This document shows, one piece after another, positions 7,825 to 14,710 of a stretch of DNA of 34,333 bases. A model generated the notes under the pieces. It was not told the origin of the DNA and searched no databases. It saw nothing but the letters and a program-made list of their open reading frames with translations. A program made the translations under genes and the position numbers. The first letter of the stretch is position 1. Every line of letters begins with the position of its first letter. The DNA comes from a virus: the IMG/VR virus record IMGVR_UViG_3300030104_002411, positions 1-34,333 of that record; one strand, 5' to 3'.

Positions 7825-7951
7825 GTTGCTTTCTCCTATTAAAATTCATTATGAGTTTTTTCCTCTTACTACTTGATATTACTTCTTTTTTTTCATAAAG
7901 TGAACAAATAGAGAACATTTAAGTATTACTTAATACATATAAGGAAAAATA
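7825..7951. promoter_or_regulatory. Divergent control region for leftward DUF3310 gene and early operon
   Basis: This 127-base gap separates divergent genes. A rightward promoter is plausible at TTGATA (7873-7878) with TAAAGT 17 bases on. A perfect palindrome GTATTA-CT-TAATAC lies at 7923-7936, just before the HTH gene, and looks like an operator for a dimeric regulator. The promoter boxes are moderate matches only. Confidence 0.45.
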
Positions 7952-8146
7952 ATGAAAGACCGAAATTTCATAGATCAAGGACAATTAGCAGAGCGTTGGA
8001 AGCGAAGTGAACGCACATTAGAGAACTGGCGTTCAAGAGGTATTGGAATCCCATATTACAAAATTGGTGGCAAAGTGCTTTACGATTTTGATGATGTGAC
8101 AACTTACGAGAGCGAACAATTACAACAACCTATTAACAAGGAGTAG
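7952..8146 (+). CDS. Small HTH (HTH_17/excisionase-like) DNA-binding protein, 64 aa
   Basis: The protein is one MerR-like winged-helix unit: LAERWKRSERTLENWRSRG forms helix 2, turn and helix 3, and IPYYKIGGKVLYDFDDVTTYE forms the wing and last helix. This is the pattern of HTH_17/AlpA/Xis proteins. It is the first gene of the early operon, about 700 bases from int, so it could be the recombination directionality factor or a transcriptional regulator. The palindrome at 7923-7936 could be its site. Its stop codon sits inside the ribosome-site region of the next gene. Confidence 0.7.
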   Translation: MKDRNFIDQGQLAERWKRSERTLENWRSRGIGIPYYKIGGKVLYDFDDVTTYESEQLQQPINKE

Positions 8147-8148
8147 TT

Positions 8149-8886
8149 ATCTCGCACTCAATAGTGTCGCCTTCAGGGTTTGATAAACTTTGGAGCAAGT
8201 GTCCAGCTAGTGCAACACTGAGCAGTAAAGCTCCGTATGTTGCCAGCGAAGCGACTGTGAGTGGTAGTGCTTGTCACTGGATGGCTGAGAAAGTTTTGAA
8301 ACAAGAGTTGATAGACTTAGATCCAACAGAACACTTTGTTGGTCAGAAATATAAGGATGGAGATATTGAGATAACAATAGATGAAAAGTTAGTGAAGAAA
8401 GCACTAGCCTATTCAAACTATGTTTTCAAAAGACAAGAAGAGATGGAAGCTAAAATGTTGATTGAAGAAAAACTTTATGTGCATGAAGTGAACGATCATT
8501 TATTTGGTACAGCAGATATTATTCTCATTGGTAAAGACAAGATAAGCCTGATTGATTTGAAGTCAGGTAAGTGGCCAGTAGAGGTCATAGATAACGGACA
8601 GCTTAAGATATACACCCTAGGGGCGGTAGCAAGGTGGGGAGGAGATTACCAATATGAAAACGTAATCTTCCAGAACGGAAAAGCTAAAGAGACAACACTT
8701 GATCTGCATGAACTTGTAGATTGGGGTTTAGGATATTTGAAAGACTGCGTTGATGCAGCTCTGGAAAAAAATCCGAAAGAAGTAGTAGGGCAACAGTGTT
8801 TGCTCTGCAAGGGTAAGACTTATTGTAAGTCTTATAATAATTTCACAGAAAATGGAGGAAAGATTTTATGGAAACCAACCCGATAA
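8149..8886 (+). CDS. DUF2800 Cas4-like PD-(D/E)XK exonuclease, 245 aa, apparent AUC start
   Basis: The family signature is clear: HSIVSPSGFDKLWSKCPAS at the N-terminus, GSACHWMAEKVL, then the nuclease core LFGTADIIL...SLIDLKSGKW (Asp and Asp-x-Lys) with GQLKIYTLGA, and a C-terminal cluster CLLCKGKTYC that could bind an iron-sulfur centre as in Cas4/RecB-type nucleases. The only usual start is GTG at 8164, but it lies 20 bases from the AAGGAG site and cuts off the conserved HS..SPS segment. ATC at 8149 is five bases from AAGGAG and restores the family N-terminus. It likely supplies 3' tails for the annealing protein encoded downstream. Confidence 0.8.
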   Translation: MSHSIVSPSGFDKLWSKCPASATLSSKAPYVASEATVSGSACHWMAEKVLKQELIDLDPTEHFVGQKYKDGDIEITIDEKLVKKALAYSNYVFKRQEEMEAKMLIEEKLYVHEVNDHLFGTADIILIGKDKISLIDLKSGKWPVEVIDNGQLKIYTLGAVARWGGDYQYENVIFQNGKAKETTLDLHELVDWGLGYLKDCVDAALEKNPKEVVGQQCLLCKGKTYCKSYNNFTENGGKILWKPTR

Positions 8887-9146
8887 TTACGATGGATGGT
8901 CGTGACATACATGAGCATGACCTTACACACGAAAGCCGACCAGTCGTGCAAGACTTGGTAGGAGTATTGCAAGAGAAACAAAGCCTTATGGCTGAAGCTC
9001 AAGAAGCAGCTAAGAAAGTAGCTCACTTCAATTCATTACTGAAGAATGAAGCCTTGTTAGTTGAAAAACTAAAACCAATGCTTCCTGAAGTAAAAGAAGA
9101 TGAAGATGAAGTAGCTACTGGCATTATAGGAAAGGAGTCTAAGTAA
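8868..9146 (+). CDS. Small acidic coiled-coil protein, 92 aa
   Basis: It begins inside the end of the nuclease gene (19-base overlap) with a GGAGG site ten bases before the ATG, and its stop overlaps the next start (TAATG). Residues ~30-70 form a helical heptad-like stretch (VLQEKQSLMAEAQEAAKKVA), and the C-terminus is acidic (EVKEDEDEVATG). It is wedged between the exonuclease and the annealing ATPase, so it may be an accessory subunit of that recombination set. The family is not recognised. Confidence 0.6.
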   Translation: METNPIITMDGRDIHEHDLTHESRPVVQDLVGVLQEKQSLMAEAQEAAKKVAHFNSLLKNEALLVEKLKPMLPEVKEDEDEVATGIIGKESK

Positions 9147-9898
9147 TGGCTTTTTCATTAGCTGATATAAAAACTAAAGCTACTTTAAAACCACCAAGAA
9201 TATTGATTCATGGGAAACCTGGAGTTGGTAAAACAACTATCGCTTCAGAGTTTCCTGAACCATTATTTCTTATGACCGAAGATGGTCTAGGTGTGATTGA
9301 TGTAGCACATACTGATTTATTAAAAAATTATGATGACATAGTTGAGATACTAAAATCATTACTAGCAGAAGATCATAAATATAAAACTTTGGTTATTGAT
9401 TCATTGGATCATTTAGAACCAATTATTTTTGATAAGACTTGTAAGGTTGAAGGTTTCAAAGACATCAATGAACCTGGTTATGGTAAAGGCTTTAGTCTAA
9501 GCCTGAAATACACTAGGGAAATAATTGACTTACTAAATCAATTACGAGAACAGAAAGGCATGATTATCTGTATGTTAGCTCATTCAGTAATCAAGCGTTT
9601 TGAAGATCCTACCTCAGAAGCATACGATAGATATGAGATTAAATTAAATGCCAAGCATGGTTTTTTATATTTAGAAGTCTCAGATATTGTTGGCTTTGCT
9701 GATTTCAAAACTGGAACAGTTGTGGAAAAAAGCAGAGGTGGTGAAAGAACCAGAGCAGTTTCTACTGGTCAAAGGGTTCTACACGTTGAAGAGCGTCCAG
9801 CGTTCTTAGCGAAGAATAGATATAGCTTACCTGCTGAGTTACCGCTCAAATGGGATGCTATTAAAGATGCAATTAAAAAACCTGGGAAAAACCAATAA
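9146..9898 (+). CDS. Sak4-like RecA-fold annealing ATPase (AAA_24), 250 aa
   Basis: The protein has a P-loop at residues 23-30 (GKPGVGKT), a Walker B strand at 81-86 (TLVIDS, Asp85), and the later family strand KGMIICMLAHSVIK followed by YDRYEIKLN. This matches Pfam AAA_24, the family that includes the phage single-strand annealing protein Sak4, and its length is normal for it. Sak4 proteins anneal homologous ssDNA with help from a phage SSB. Here a DUF669 gene, a likely SSB, lies just downstream and a Cas4-like nuclease just upstream. AAGGAG precedes the ATG at good distance. Confidence 0.8.
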   Translation: MAFSLADIKTKATLKPPRILIHGKPGVGKTTIASEFPEPLFLMTEDGLGVIDVAHTDLLKNYDDIVEILKSLLAEDHKYKTLVIDSLDHLEPIIFDKTCKVEGFKDINEPGYGKGFSLSLKYTREIIDLLNQLREQKGMIICMLAHSVIKRFEDPTSEAYDRYEIKLNAKHGFLYLEVSDIVGFADFKTGTVVEKSRGGERTRAVSTGQRVLHVEERPAFLAKNRYSLPAELPLKWDAIKDAIKKPGKNQ

Positions 9899-9956
9899 TG
9901 TTTTTTCGTATGAAAATTCATTGGATTCTTAATGGTTAAATATTGTTAGATAAATA

Positions 9957-10160
9957 ATGGGTAAACCGAAACCAATCGACATTCCTAAGACTCTTATGAG
10001 AGTGCGAAGAACTTTGGAAAAAGTTTTAGACGATCCAAGAGCAACTTATGAATTAGATACGATTTATCCAGTCGGTGTTACTGAGAGCATTGAGGAGACT
10101 ATTGAAGGGTTAGATAATATTATCGAATACATCAATGATCCTCGCTCTTACACTGGTTAA
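9957..10160 (+). CDS. Small hypothetical protein, 67 aa
   Basis: The ORF encodes a helical, mildly acidic protein (MGKPKPIDIPKTLMRVRR...). It has no strong ribosome site, and a 58-base gap separates it from the ATPase gene. The ending DNIIEYINDPRSYTG has no known motif that I see. It lies within the recombination operon between the annealing ATPase and the DUF669 gene and in the same direction, so it may be an accessory early protein. Confidence 0.55.
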   Translation: MGKPKPIDIPKTLMRVRRTLEKVLDDPRATYELDTIYPVGVTESIEETIEGLDNIIEYINDPRSYTG

Positions 10161-10178
10161 TAAATAGGAGAAAAGCAA

Positions 10179-10640
10179 ATGGCAGATTTGTCAAAACATT
10201 TCGAGGGTGGTTTGAAAGAACCTACTGACGACAGACCTCAACTTGAAGAGGGTAGATATAATTTAGTGTATTCACATACAGAACATAAGCCATATAAAAA
10301 TGGTGGTTCTGGTCTTAAGTTACATTTCAAAGTGGAAGATACCAATATTTCAGTTGGAGCATTATTCACTGTGGAAGGTAGCGAGAAAGCAAAAGAAGTT
10401 GCTGAAAAGAGTTTGTATCTGTTAGCGAAAGCAGCAGGTATAGATAACTTTTCCGATACAGACCTCCTTGCAGGTAGAACTGTAAGCTGTGATCTCAAAA
10501 GAAACGATAATGGTTATTTAGAAATAGATGACAATTATGGTAGCAACTGGGAAGCAGCAATTCTTCCTGGTGTTGGAAAAGATACACCTAAAGTTGCAGA
10601 AACAAAAACTGCAACAGAAGGTGATAATGCTGCGTGGTAG
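10179..10640 (+). CDS. DUF669-like ssDNA-binding-type protein, 153 aa
   Basis: The sequence follows the DUF669 pattern: LEEGRYNLVYSHTEHKP, a strand SGLKLHFKVED, LLAKAAGI, DLLAGRTVSCDLKRNDNGY and a final aromatic/acidic tail ending AAW. Members sit in phage recombination operons and are thought to act as ssDNA-binding proteins. An AGGAG site precedes the ATG. Location after a Sak4-like ATPase supports the role, since Sak4 activity depends on a cognate SSB. The acidic tail would be the partner-docking tip. The function is inferred from family and neighbours. Confidence 0.7.
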   Translation: MADLSKHFEGGLKEPTDDRPQLEEGRYNLVYSHTEHKPYKNGGSGLKLHFKVEDTNISVGALFTVEGSEKAKEVAEKSLYLLAKAAGIDNFSDTDLLAGRTVSCDLKRNDNGYLEIDDNYGSNWEAAILPGVGKDTPKVAETKTATEGDNAAW

Positions 10641-11008
10641 AAGATAACTACCCCAGCTTATGTCAATGTGGTCGCCCAGCATTGCCATTCCTCGTTATAA
10701 AAGGCGAAGGGCGATTTGTTTATGGAGCGTGTTCAATGGAGCATCAAAAAGAAATTAATAAAGGTGAGCTTGTGAGAAATATCGCAAGAGTTTCTGATGC
10801 TGGTGTTGATTACGCTCTAACAAATTTAAAAGATACTTTTTACGAAATAATAAAGAGAGAGAAAACAGGACAAATGAATCAGTGGTCAAGAGAGAGTAAG
10901 TTAGCATTTGTGAAAGATGCGGTCAGACATTTTCTTAACCATCAAAATCATGTGGCGGAGACAGGAGAATTAAAACCCAAAGAGAATGAAATTAAATCAA
11001 TACTTTGA
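10634..11008 (+). CDS. Cys-containing early protein, GTG start, 124 aa
   Basis: It starts at a GTG overlapping the DUF669 gene by seven bases, with AAGGTGA upstream. Residues 10-35 contain CQCGRPALPF and YGACSMEHQKE, three Cys and a His that could form a small zinc knuckle. The remainder is helical and charged. It overlaps the primase-helicase gene by 23 bases. The position between SSB and primase suggests a replication accessory role, but I do not recognise the family. Confidence 0.65.
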   Translation: MVEDNYPSLCQCGRPALPFLVIKGEGRFVYGACSMEHQKEINKGELVRNIARVSDAGVDYALTNLKDTFYEIIKREKTGQMNQWSRESKLAFVKDAVRHFLNHQNHVAETGELKPKENEIKSIL

Positions 11009-12827
11009 TGGCGGAATAAAATTAGACAACTCAATAAAATTTGCACAAGACAGCAATAGCGTTGATGATCTTCTTAATGAAATGCGTAACTTTGGTTTGC
11101 GTGTTGATTTCTTAAAAGAAGGTTCACTGCAAAGAGTAGGTGTTAATGCTATTGGTGGCCAAAGACCTGACAAGTCAGGTGAGACTAGTGGGTGGTATAT
11201 CTATCACCAGATCAATGCAGACTATGCTTGTTGTGTCTATGGTAACTGGCGAACAGGTGAAGAAAAGAAATTCTTTACAGGCTCAACAGCAAGTCTATCT
11301 AAACAAGAACAAAAACAACTTTACGCTAAACTAGAAGAAGTTAAGGCAAAAGCTGCCGAAGATAAAGCAAGGAAGCAAGAAGAAACTGCTGAATATGTTA
11401 AAGATAAATTTAGTAAAGCAGATCAAGTAACAACACACCCATATCTAAAAGCAAAACAAATAGGATCTTATGGCATTAAAGAAGCCAATGGTAATTTATT
11501 AATACCAATGTATCGGCTACACCCAGAAACAAAAGAATTAGATTTACGTTCAGTGCAATACATAATGCCTGATGGTCAGAAAAGATTTGCGAGTGCAGGA
11601 GAGACTAAAGGTAGTTTCTTTTTAATTGGCACAGACCTTGCTTCAATTAGCCAGGTAGAAAAGATTGCAGTTTGTGAAGGCTATGCAACTGCGGTTAGTA
11701 TTTATGAAAGTTGCAACATTCCCGTCTTGGTTGTGTTCTCAGCAAATTTTTGTTTTGAAGCACTAACTAGATTTAGAAAAATTTATAATGGTCAATTTAT
11801 TTTGGCACTTGATAATGATGATTCAGGTGTTGGCCAAGACCGAGCAAAAGAGGTTCAGTCTGCAATATTTAACTGTATTACCAGAATACCCTCTGTAAAA
11901 GGCGATTATAATGACTTATTTTTGGAGTTTGGAGCTGAGAGGGTCAGAAATGAGCTGTATCAAACGGGATTCCAAATTCGAGGGTTTAGTATTCGTGACT
12001 TACAGGGAAAGCCCTTAGAGCGTGAATATGTAGTCAATGATTTGATCCCAAAAGAGGTAGCAGGAGTTTTTGCAGGTCTTGGAGGGATTGGCAAATCTGG
12101 TTTGCTGTTAGACTTGGCTCTGAAGGTAGCAAGTGGTCAAGGTCGGTGGCTCAATCAACCAATTATGTCAGGTGGTGATGTAATTTTCTTAACAGGAGAA
12201 GATTCACAAGATGAAATCCATCATAGGTTACATTCACTAGATCCAAATGAAAAAAGGTTTGGCTATCCGAATAATGTTTATATTTATTGTGTTCCCGATA
12301 ACCAACCAATAAATATTATTGCGGAAGATAATCAAGGTTTAAGAATTACAGATGCAGGGTGGTCACTGCAAGAGGAGTTGATGTCATTTCATTCTCTAAG
12401 TCTCCTCATCATTGACCCTTTGAGTAGTTTCTGCTCTGCATCTGTATCTTCTTCAAATGAAGTCGGTCAACTTTGGGGAACTTATGTTGCTGGTTTGGCC
12501 AAGAAAACAAATAGTGCGGTAATAACTTCTCACCACATGAGTAAGTCAGCGTTCAGTGCTAGTGATGCTTTTGGTTTTAGAGCAAGTATTAGAGGAGCTT
12601 CGGCTATCGTTGATTCGGCAAGGTGGGCGGCAGTTTTAACTCATGTGAAAGAAGATTTAGCTGAAGAGATATGTTTAGAAAATGATGTTGAGCCAGATAT
12701 AAATAGGGTAGCTCAATTTGCTATGGTTAAGTCTAATAGCAAAGCAGACTACACGCCTAAAACATTATTTAGAAAAGATGTTATTCTTGAACCCATAGAA
12801 CAGAGTAAAATAAAAGAGCAATGGTAA
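10986..12827 (+). CDS. Toprim primase-helicase (RepA-type ATPase fusion), 613 aa
   Basis: Domains in order are: an N-terminal region with WYIYHQ...VYGNWRTGE (residues ~70-92); a charged helical linker (~105-145); a Toprim fold with VCEGYATA (Glu231) and LALDNDDSG (Asp276/278); and a RecA-like hexameric helicase core with Walker A GLGGIGKS (364-371), FLTGEDS (401-407) and Walker B LLIIDPLSSF (Asp477). The combination matches phage primase-helicases with an AAA_25/RepA-type motor. It would prime and unwind DNA at the fork. No DNA polymerase gene is present, so host polymerase is presumably recruited. It ends one gene-overlap before a basic microprotein. Confidence 0.85.
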   Translation: MKLNQYFDGGIKLDNSIKFAQDSNSVDDLLNEMRNFGLRVDFLKEGSLQRVGVNAIGGQRPDKSGETSGWYIYHQINADYACCVYGNWRTGEEKKFFTGSTASLSKQEQKQLYAKLEEVKAKAAEDKARKQEETAEYVKDKFSKADQVTTHPYLKAKQIGSYGIKEANGNLLIPMYRLHPETKELDLRSVQYIMPDGQKRFASAGETKGSFFLIGTDLASISQVEKIAVCEGYATAVSIYESCNIPVLVVFSANFCFEALTRFRKIYNGQFILALDNDDSGVGQDRAKEVQSAIFNCITRIPSVKGDYNDLFLEFGAERVRNELYQTGFQIRGFSIRDLQGKPLEREYVVNDLIPKEVAGVFAGLGGIGKSGLLLDLALKVASGQGRWLNQPIMSGGDVIFLTGEDSQDEIHHRLHSLDPNEKRFGYPNNVYIYCVPDNQPINIIAEDNQGLRITDAGWSLQEELMSFHSLSLLIIDPLSSFCSASVSSSNEVGQLWGTYVAGLAKKTNSAVITSHHMSKSAFSASDAFGFRASIRGASAIVDSARWAAVLTHVKEDLAEEICLENDVEPDINRVAQFAMVKSNSKADYTPKTLFRKDVILEPIEQSKIKEQW

Positions 12828-12970
12828 GAAAAGCTAAAATAGTTAATACTTATAGATCAGCGACACCAGGAAGAGGTAAAAAAACTTCTCTGGGTAGAAA
12901 TAATGTTGGACATTCAACCATGAATAAAAACATGAAAAGAAGTTGGAAGAAATATCGAGGGCAAGGTTAG
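12821..12970 (+). CDS. Small basic microprotein, 49 aa
   Basis: The ATG lies within the last codons of the primase-helicase gene. The product is strongly basic (MVRKAKIVNTYR... ending NKNMKRSWKKYRGQG). Short proteins with this KRSWKKYRGQG ending recur in marine phages next to replication genes. A nucleic-acid-binding role is plausible from charge alone. Confidence 0.65.
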   Translation: MVRKAKIVNTYRSATPGRGKKTSLGRNNVGHSTMNKNMKRSWKKYRGQG

Positions 12971-12994
12971 TTTAGAATTAGTCTAATTATAATT

Positions 12995-13126
12995 ATGGCA
13001 GGTAAAGGATCTGATCAAAGAAAAAGACAAATCTCAGACGAAGAGTTTAAAGATCGTTGGGATTCAATATTTAAGTCTCCGCATAAGAAGCATTGGAAAA
13101 AAAATAAACCCACTAAAAATAAATAG
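12995..13126 (+). CDS. Small conserved phage microprotein, 43 aa
   Basis: The frame encodes MAGKGSDQRKRQISDEEFKD followed by RWDSIF and a Lys-rich tail. The start and the F..RWD.IF segment match a very common phage microprotein pattern (MAGKGD.PR......F..NWD.IF). It lies 24 bases after the previous microprotein in the same direction. The function of the family is unknown to me. Confidence 0.65.
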   Translation: MAGKGSDQRKRQISDEEFKDRWDSIFKSPHKKHWKKNKPTKNK

Positions 13127-13130
13127 GTTA

Positions 13131-13160
13131 TTACTGCAAAATATTTGTATGTAATATTAT
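13131..13160 (+). promoter_or_regulatory. Candidate promoter for winged-helix gene
   Basis: TATTAT at 13155-13160 is one base off the -10 consensus. A weak -35 (TTACTG, 13131-13136) lies 18 bases upstream. A very strong AGGGGG ribosome site follows just before the ATG at 13178. Confidence 0.3.
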
Positions 13161-13177
13161 AACAAACAGGGGGTAAG

Positions 13178-13537
13178 ATGGAGACTAGCGATTATCTCAG
13201 AATATTAGGTGATTGGGATAAAGATTATAAACAAGCAATATTAGACAAGATGTTCCGTTTTTATTTCGAGAACGCATTATCTTTTGTTGTCACTAATACC
13301 ATAGCCAAACAACAATTTATTAATGAACCCGTCTATTATGAAGAAATATGTCGGCTCACCAATCATAAGTTTGGCTCAAGATCCACCATTCAATTATTAC
13401 TCAATGATGGGGTAGCAATTAAGGTTTACCATAAGACAAATCACAACTCCGATAAACGCTTACGGGTCTATAATATTCATCAGAATTTCATGCCAAAACT
13501 TAAAACTTTCTTAAAATATATTGATAAACGAGGGTGA
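13178..13537 (+). CDS. Winged-helix DNA-binding protein, 119 aa
   Basis: The C-terminal half looks like a winged helix: YYEEICRLTN, then SRSTIQLLLNDGVAIK as the recognition-helix region, and VYHKTNHNSDKRLRVYNI as the wing, as in MarR-type regulators. The N-terminal half is helical. It has its own strong ribosome site and candidate promoter. It is followed by an array of direct repeats and a hairpin that could be its binding sites. Roles as a repressor, activator or replication-initiation factor are all open. Confidence 0.6.
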   Translation: METSDYLRILGDWDKDYKQAILDKMFRFYFENALSFVVTNTIAKQQFINEPVYYEEICRLTNHKFGSRSTIQLLLNDGVAIKVYHKTNHNSDKRLRVYNIHQNFMPKLKTFLKYIDKRG

Positions 13538-13550
13538 AAAGATGCACAGG

Positions 13551-13588
13551 ATTGATACAAACATGCCCAATATTGATACAAACATGCC
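13551..13588 (+). repeat. Two 17-bp direct repeats, 21 bp apart
   Basis: ATTGATACAAACATGCC occurs exactly at 13551-13567 and 13572-13588. The 21-bp period equals two helical turns, so bound proteins would sit on one face. A 32-aa ORF (13542-13640) with GAGG upstream also covers the block and would repeat IDTNMP, so the repeat could be coding instead. Confidence 0.75.
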
Positions 13589-13602
13589 AACACGGGTTGT
13601 CA

Positions 13603-13632
13603 TATATCCTATTTATATCCTATTATATCCTA
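13603..13632 (+). repeat. Three TATATCCTA repeats at one-turn spacing
   Basis: TATATCCTA occurs at 13603-13611, 13614-13622 and 13624-13632, with start-to-start distances of 11 and 10 bp. The segment is AT-rich. With the two 17-mers just upstream it resembles an iteron/AT-rich origin or an operator array. Confidence 0.75.
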
Positions 13633-13635
13633 AGA

Positions 13636-13666
13636 GATGATGGCGAGCTTTTTTGCTCGCCACATC
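13636..13666. terminator. Stable hairpin with T6 loop (terminator or RNA/DNA element)
   Basis: GATG-a-TGGCGAGC pairs with GCTCGCCA-CATC around a TTTTTT loop, giving 12 paired bases with one bulge. There is no T-run after the stem on either strand, so it is not a standard terminator. It sits between two winged-helix genes, right after the direct-repeat block. Confidence 0.55.
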
Positions 13667-13685
13667 ATAAAGTAGAGGGAAAATT

Positions 13686-14171
13686 ATGTGGTGGATTCAA
13701 TACGGATTAAAGAACGACAGGAAGCAAGGCGGATGCAGTAAGGAATTATATTTTGAGCTGACAAAGAAGAATTACAGGACAAAGTTATGGCGGTGGGGGA
13801 GGAAGCAGATCGGCAGGAAGGAATTAACTGTTAGCGAGAGATTGGCAGTTTGGTCATTGGTTGAGAGATTCAGATTAGAAACATTTAGCAGTCACGATGC
13901 GGTAAAGTATTATGCTCTTATGACGGGTATGAGCAGGAACAGTTTTAGTAAGGCCATTAATGGTTTGATTAGTAAAGGCATTATTAAGTTGGTTAAGGAA
14001 GCGGAAGAGGGCAAGGTATTTGAAAGCCTGGAGAGGGGCGGGAAGAGGCATTTTCTCTTTGTTGGTTTAGCGTATGAGTTCGGCAAGGCGGGGAGGGAGA
14101 GGGCAACCAACCAAGCTCTATATTTGGGAGAGCGAGCAAGGAAGGAAGCCCAAGAGATCGGGCGGGGTTAG
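13686..14171 (+). CDS. Winged-helix protein with atypical composition, 161 aa
   Basis: The middle of the protein (SHDAVKYYALMTGMSRNSFSKA with INGLISKGIIKLVKE) is a helix-turn-helix followed by a wing-like KVFESLERGGKRHFLF. The N-terminus is Trp/Arg/Lys-rich. The coding strand is strikingly rich in G and purines, and Arg is often AGG or CGG, unlike the AGA/CGT use elsewhere. GAGGGA precedes the ATG. Its stop overlaps the convergent leftward gene by four bases. It could be a replication initiator or regulator acting on the adjacent repeats. Recent transfer would explain the composition. Confidence 0.6.
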   Translation: MWWIQYGLKNDRKQGGCSKELYFELTKKNYRTKLWRWGRKQIGRKELTVSERLAVWSLVERFRLETFSSHDAVKYYALMTGMSRNSFSKAINGLISKGIIKLVKEAEEGKVFESLERGGKRHFLFVGLAYEFGKAGRERATNQALYLGERARKEAQEIGRG

Positions 14172-14443
14172 TCTTTCAGTTTAGACATATATTCATCTAC
14201 TGCTTCAGAAATAAAATCTTTAACAAGATTGTATTCTTTTCTATTCTTTATGCATGAACGATTATACAATTCTGCTTCTGGCTCATTTCTTAAACAATAA
14301 CCATATTCTGCATTTCTAAAGAGGTCACTTAGTCTAAGTAAAAGTTTACTTGTATATTCATCTTTTACTTTTTCCTTAACATCATTTGATTCAATTTCAG
14401 TTAAGACTTGTTGCATAACATTATTTAATTTTGCTTTATCCAT
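14168..14443 (-). CDS. Small hypothetical protein, 91 aa, end of leftward operon
   Basis: Two ATGs in a row are possible. The second (14443) is preferred because AAGGAGG lies five bases before it, against only two for the first. The product is acidic and helical, with LLLRLSDLFRNAEYGYCLRN in the middle. No motif is recognised. It is the last member of the chained leftward operon and is convergent with the winged-helix gene. Confidence 0.6.
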   Translation of the reverse strand: MDKAKLNNVMQQVLTEIESNDVKEKVKDEYTSKLLLRLSDLFRNAEYGYCLRNEPEAELYNRSCIKNRKEYNLVKDFISEAVDEYMSKLKD

Positions 14444-14453
14444 CATTACCTCC

Positions 14454-14549
14454 TTATGTTAGCCCTAAGATCCAACACCAAAAGAACATTAGACAGATAA
14501 GGATTGAGAACCAGATAAAGGCTTTCTCAAGATCGTATTTAGTTTTCAT
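14454..14549 (-). CDS. Single-TM microprotein, 31 aa
   Basis: The ATG overlaps the upstream stop (ATGA) and follows GAGGAGG at seven bases. Residues ~11-29 are a hydrophobic helix rich in Ile, Leu, Phe and Trp (FIWFSILICLMFFWCWIL), preceded by KTKYDLEK. It is thus a tiny N-in membrane peptide. Such peptides in phages can be holin-like, exclusion or inhibitor proteins, but nothing here decides between them. Its stop codon sits in the ribosome site of the next gene. Confidence 0.6.
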   Translation of the reverse strand: MKTKYDLEKAFIWFSILICLMFFWCWILGLT

Positions 14550-14710
14550 TGGTTTACCTCCTCATGGTGTTTATTTAAAAAATCAATACAATCATTCATA
14601 CATTCTCTAAAATGTCTTGTTCTATACTCGCTTGGAGTATCTTCATCTGCTTGACAAACCATCTCACCAAGAAGCTCTGTTGCTTTTTTTAATTTCTGTT
14701 CAACACTCAT
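14546..14710 (-). CDS. Small hypothetical protein, 54 aa
   Basis: ATGA overlap on both sides. The product is helical and charged with two Cys (MVCQADED, RECMNDCIDFLNKHHEE). The C-terminal EEVNQ is written by the GAGGAGGTAA ribosome site of the next gene. No family is recognised, but start, overlap and ribosome sites make it a convincing gene. Confidence 0.6.
   Translation of the reverse strand: MSVEQKLKKATELLGEMVCQADEDTPSEYRTRHFRECMNDCIDFLNKHHEEVNQ

Noticed and set aside
13542-13640. 32-aa ORF over the direct repeats as an annotated gene
   Set aside because: It has a usable ribosome site, but its whole sequence consists of the DNA repeats. DNA-level function explains the pattern as well, so it is only mentioned.
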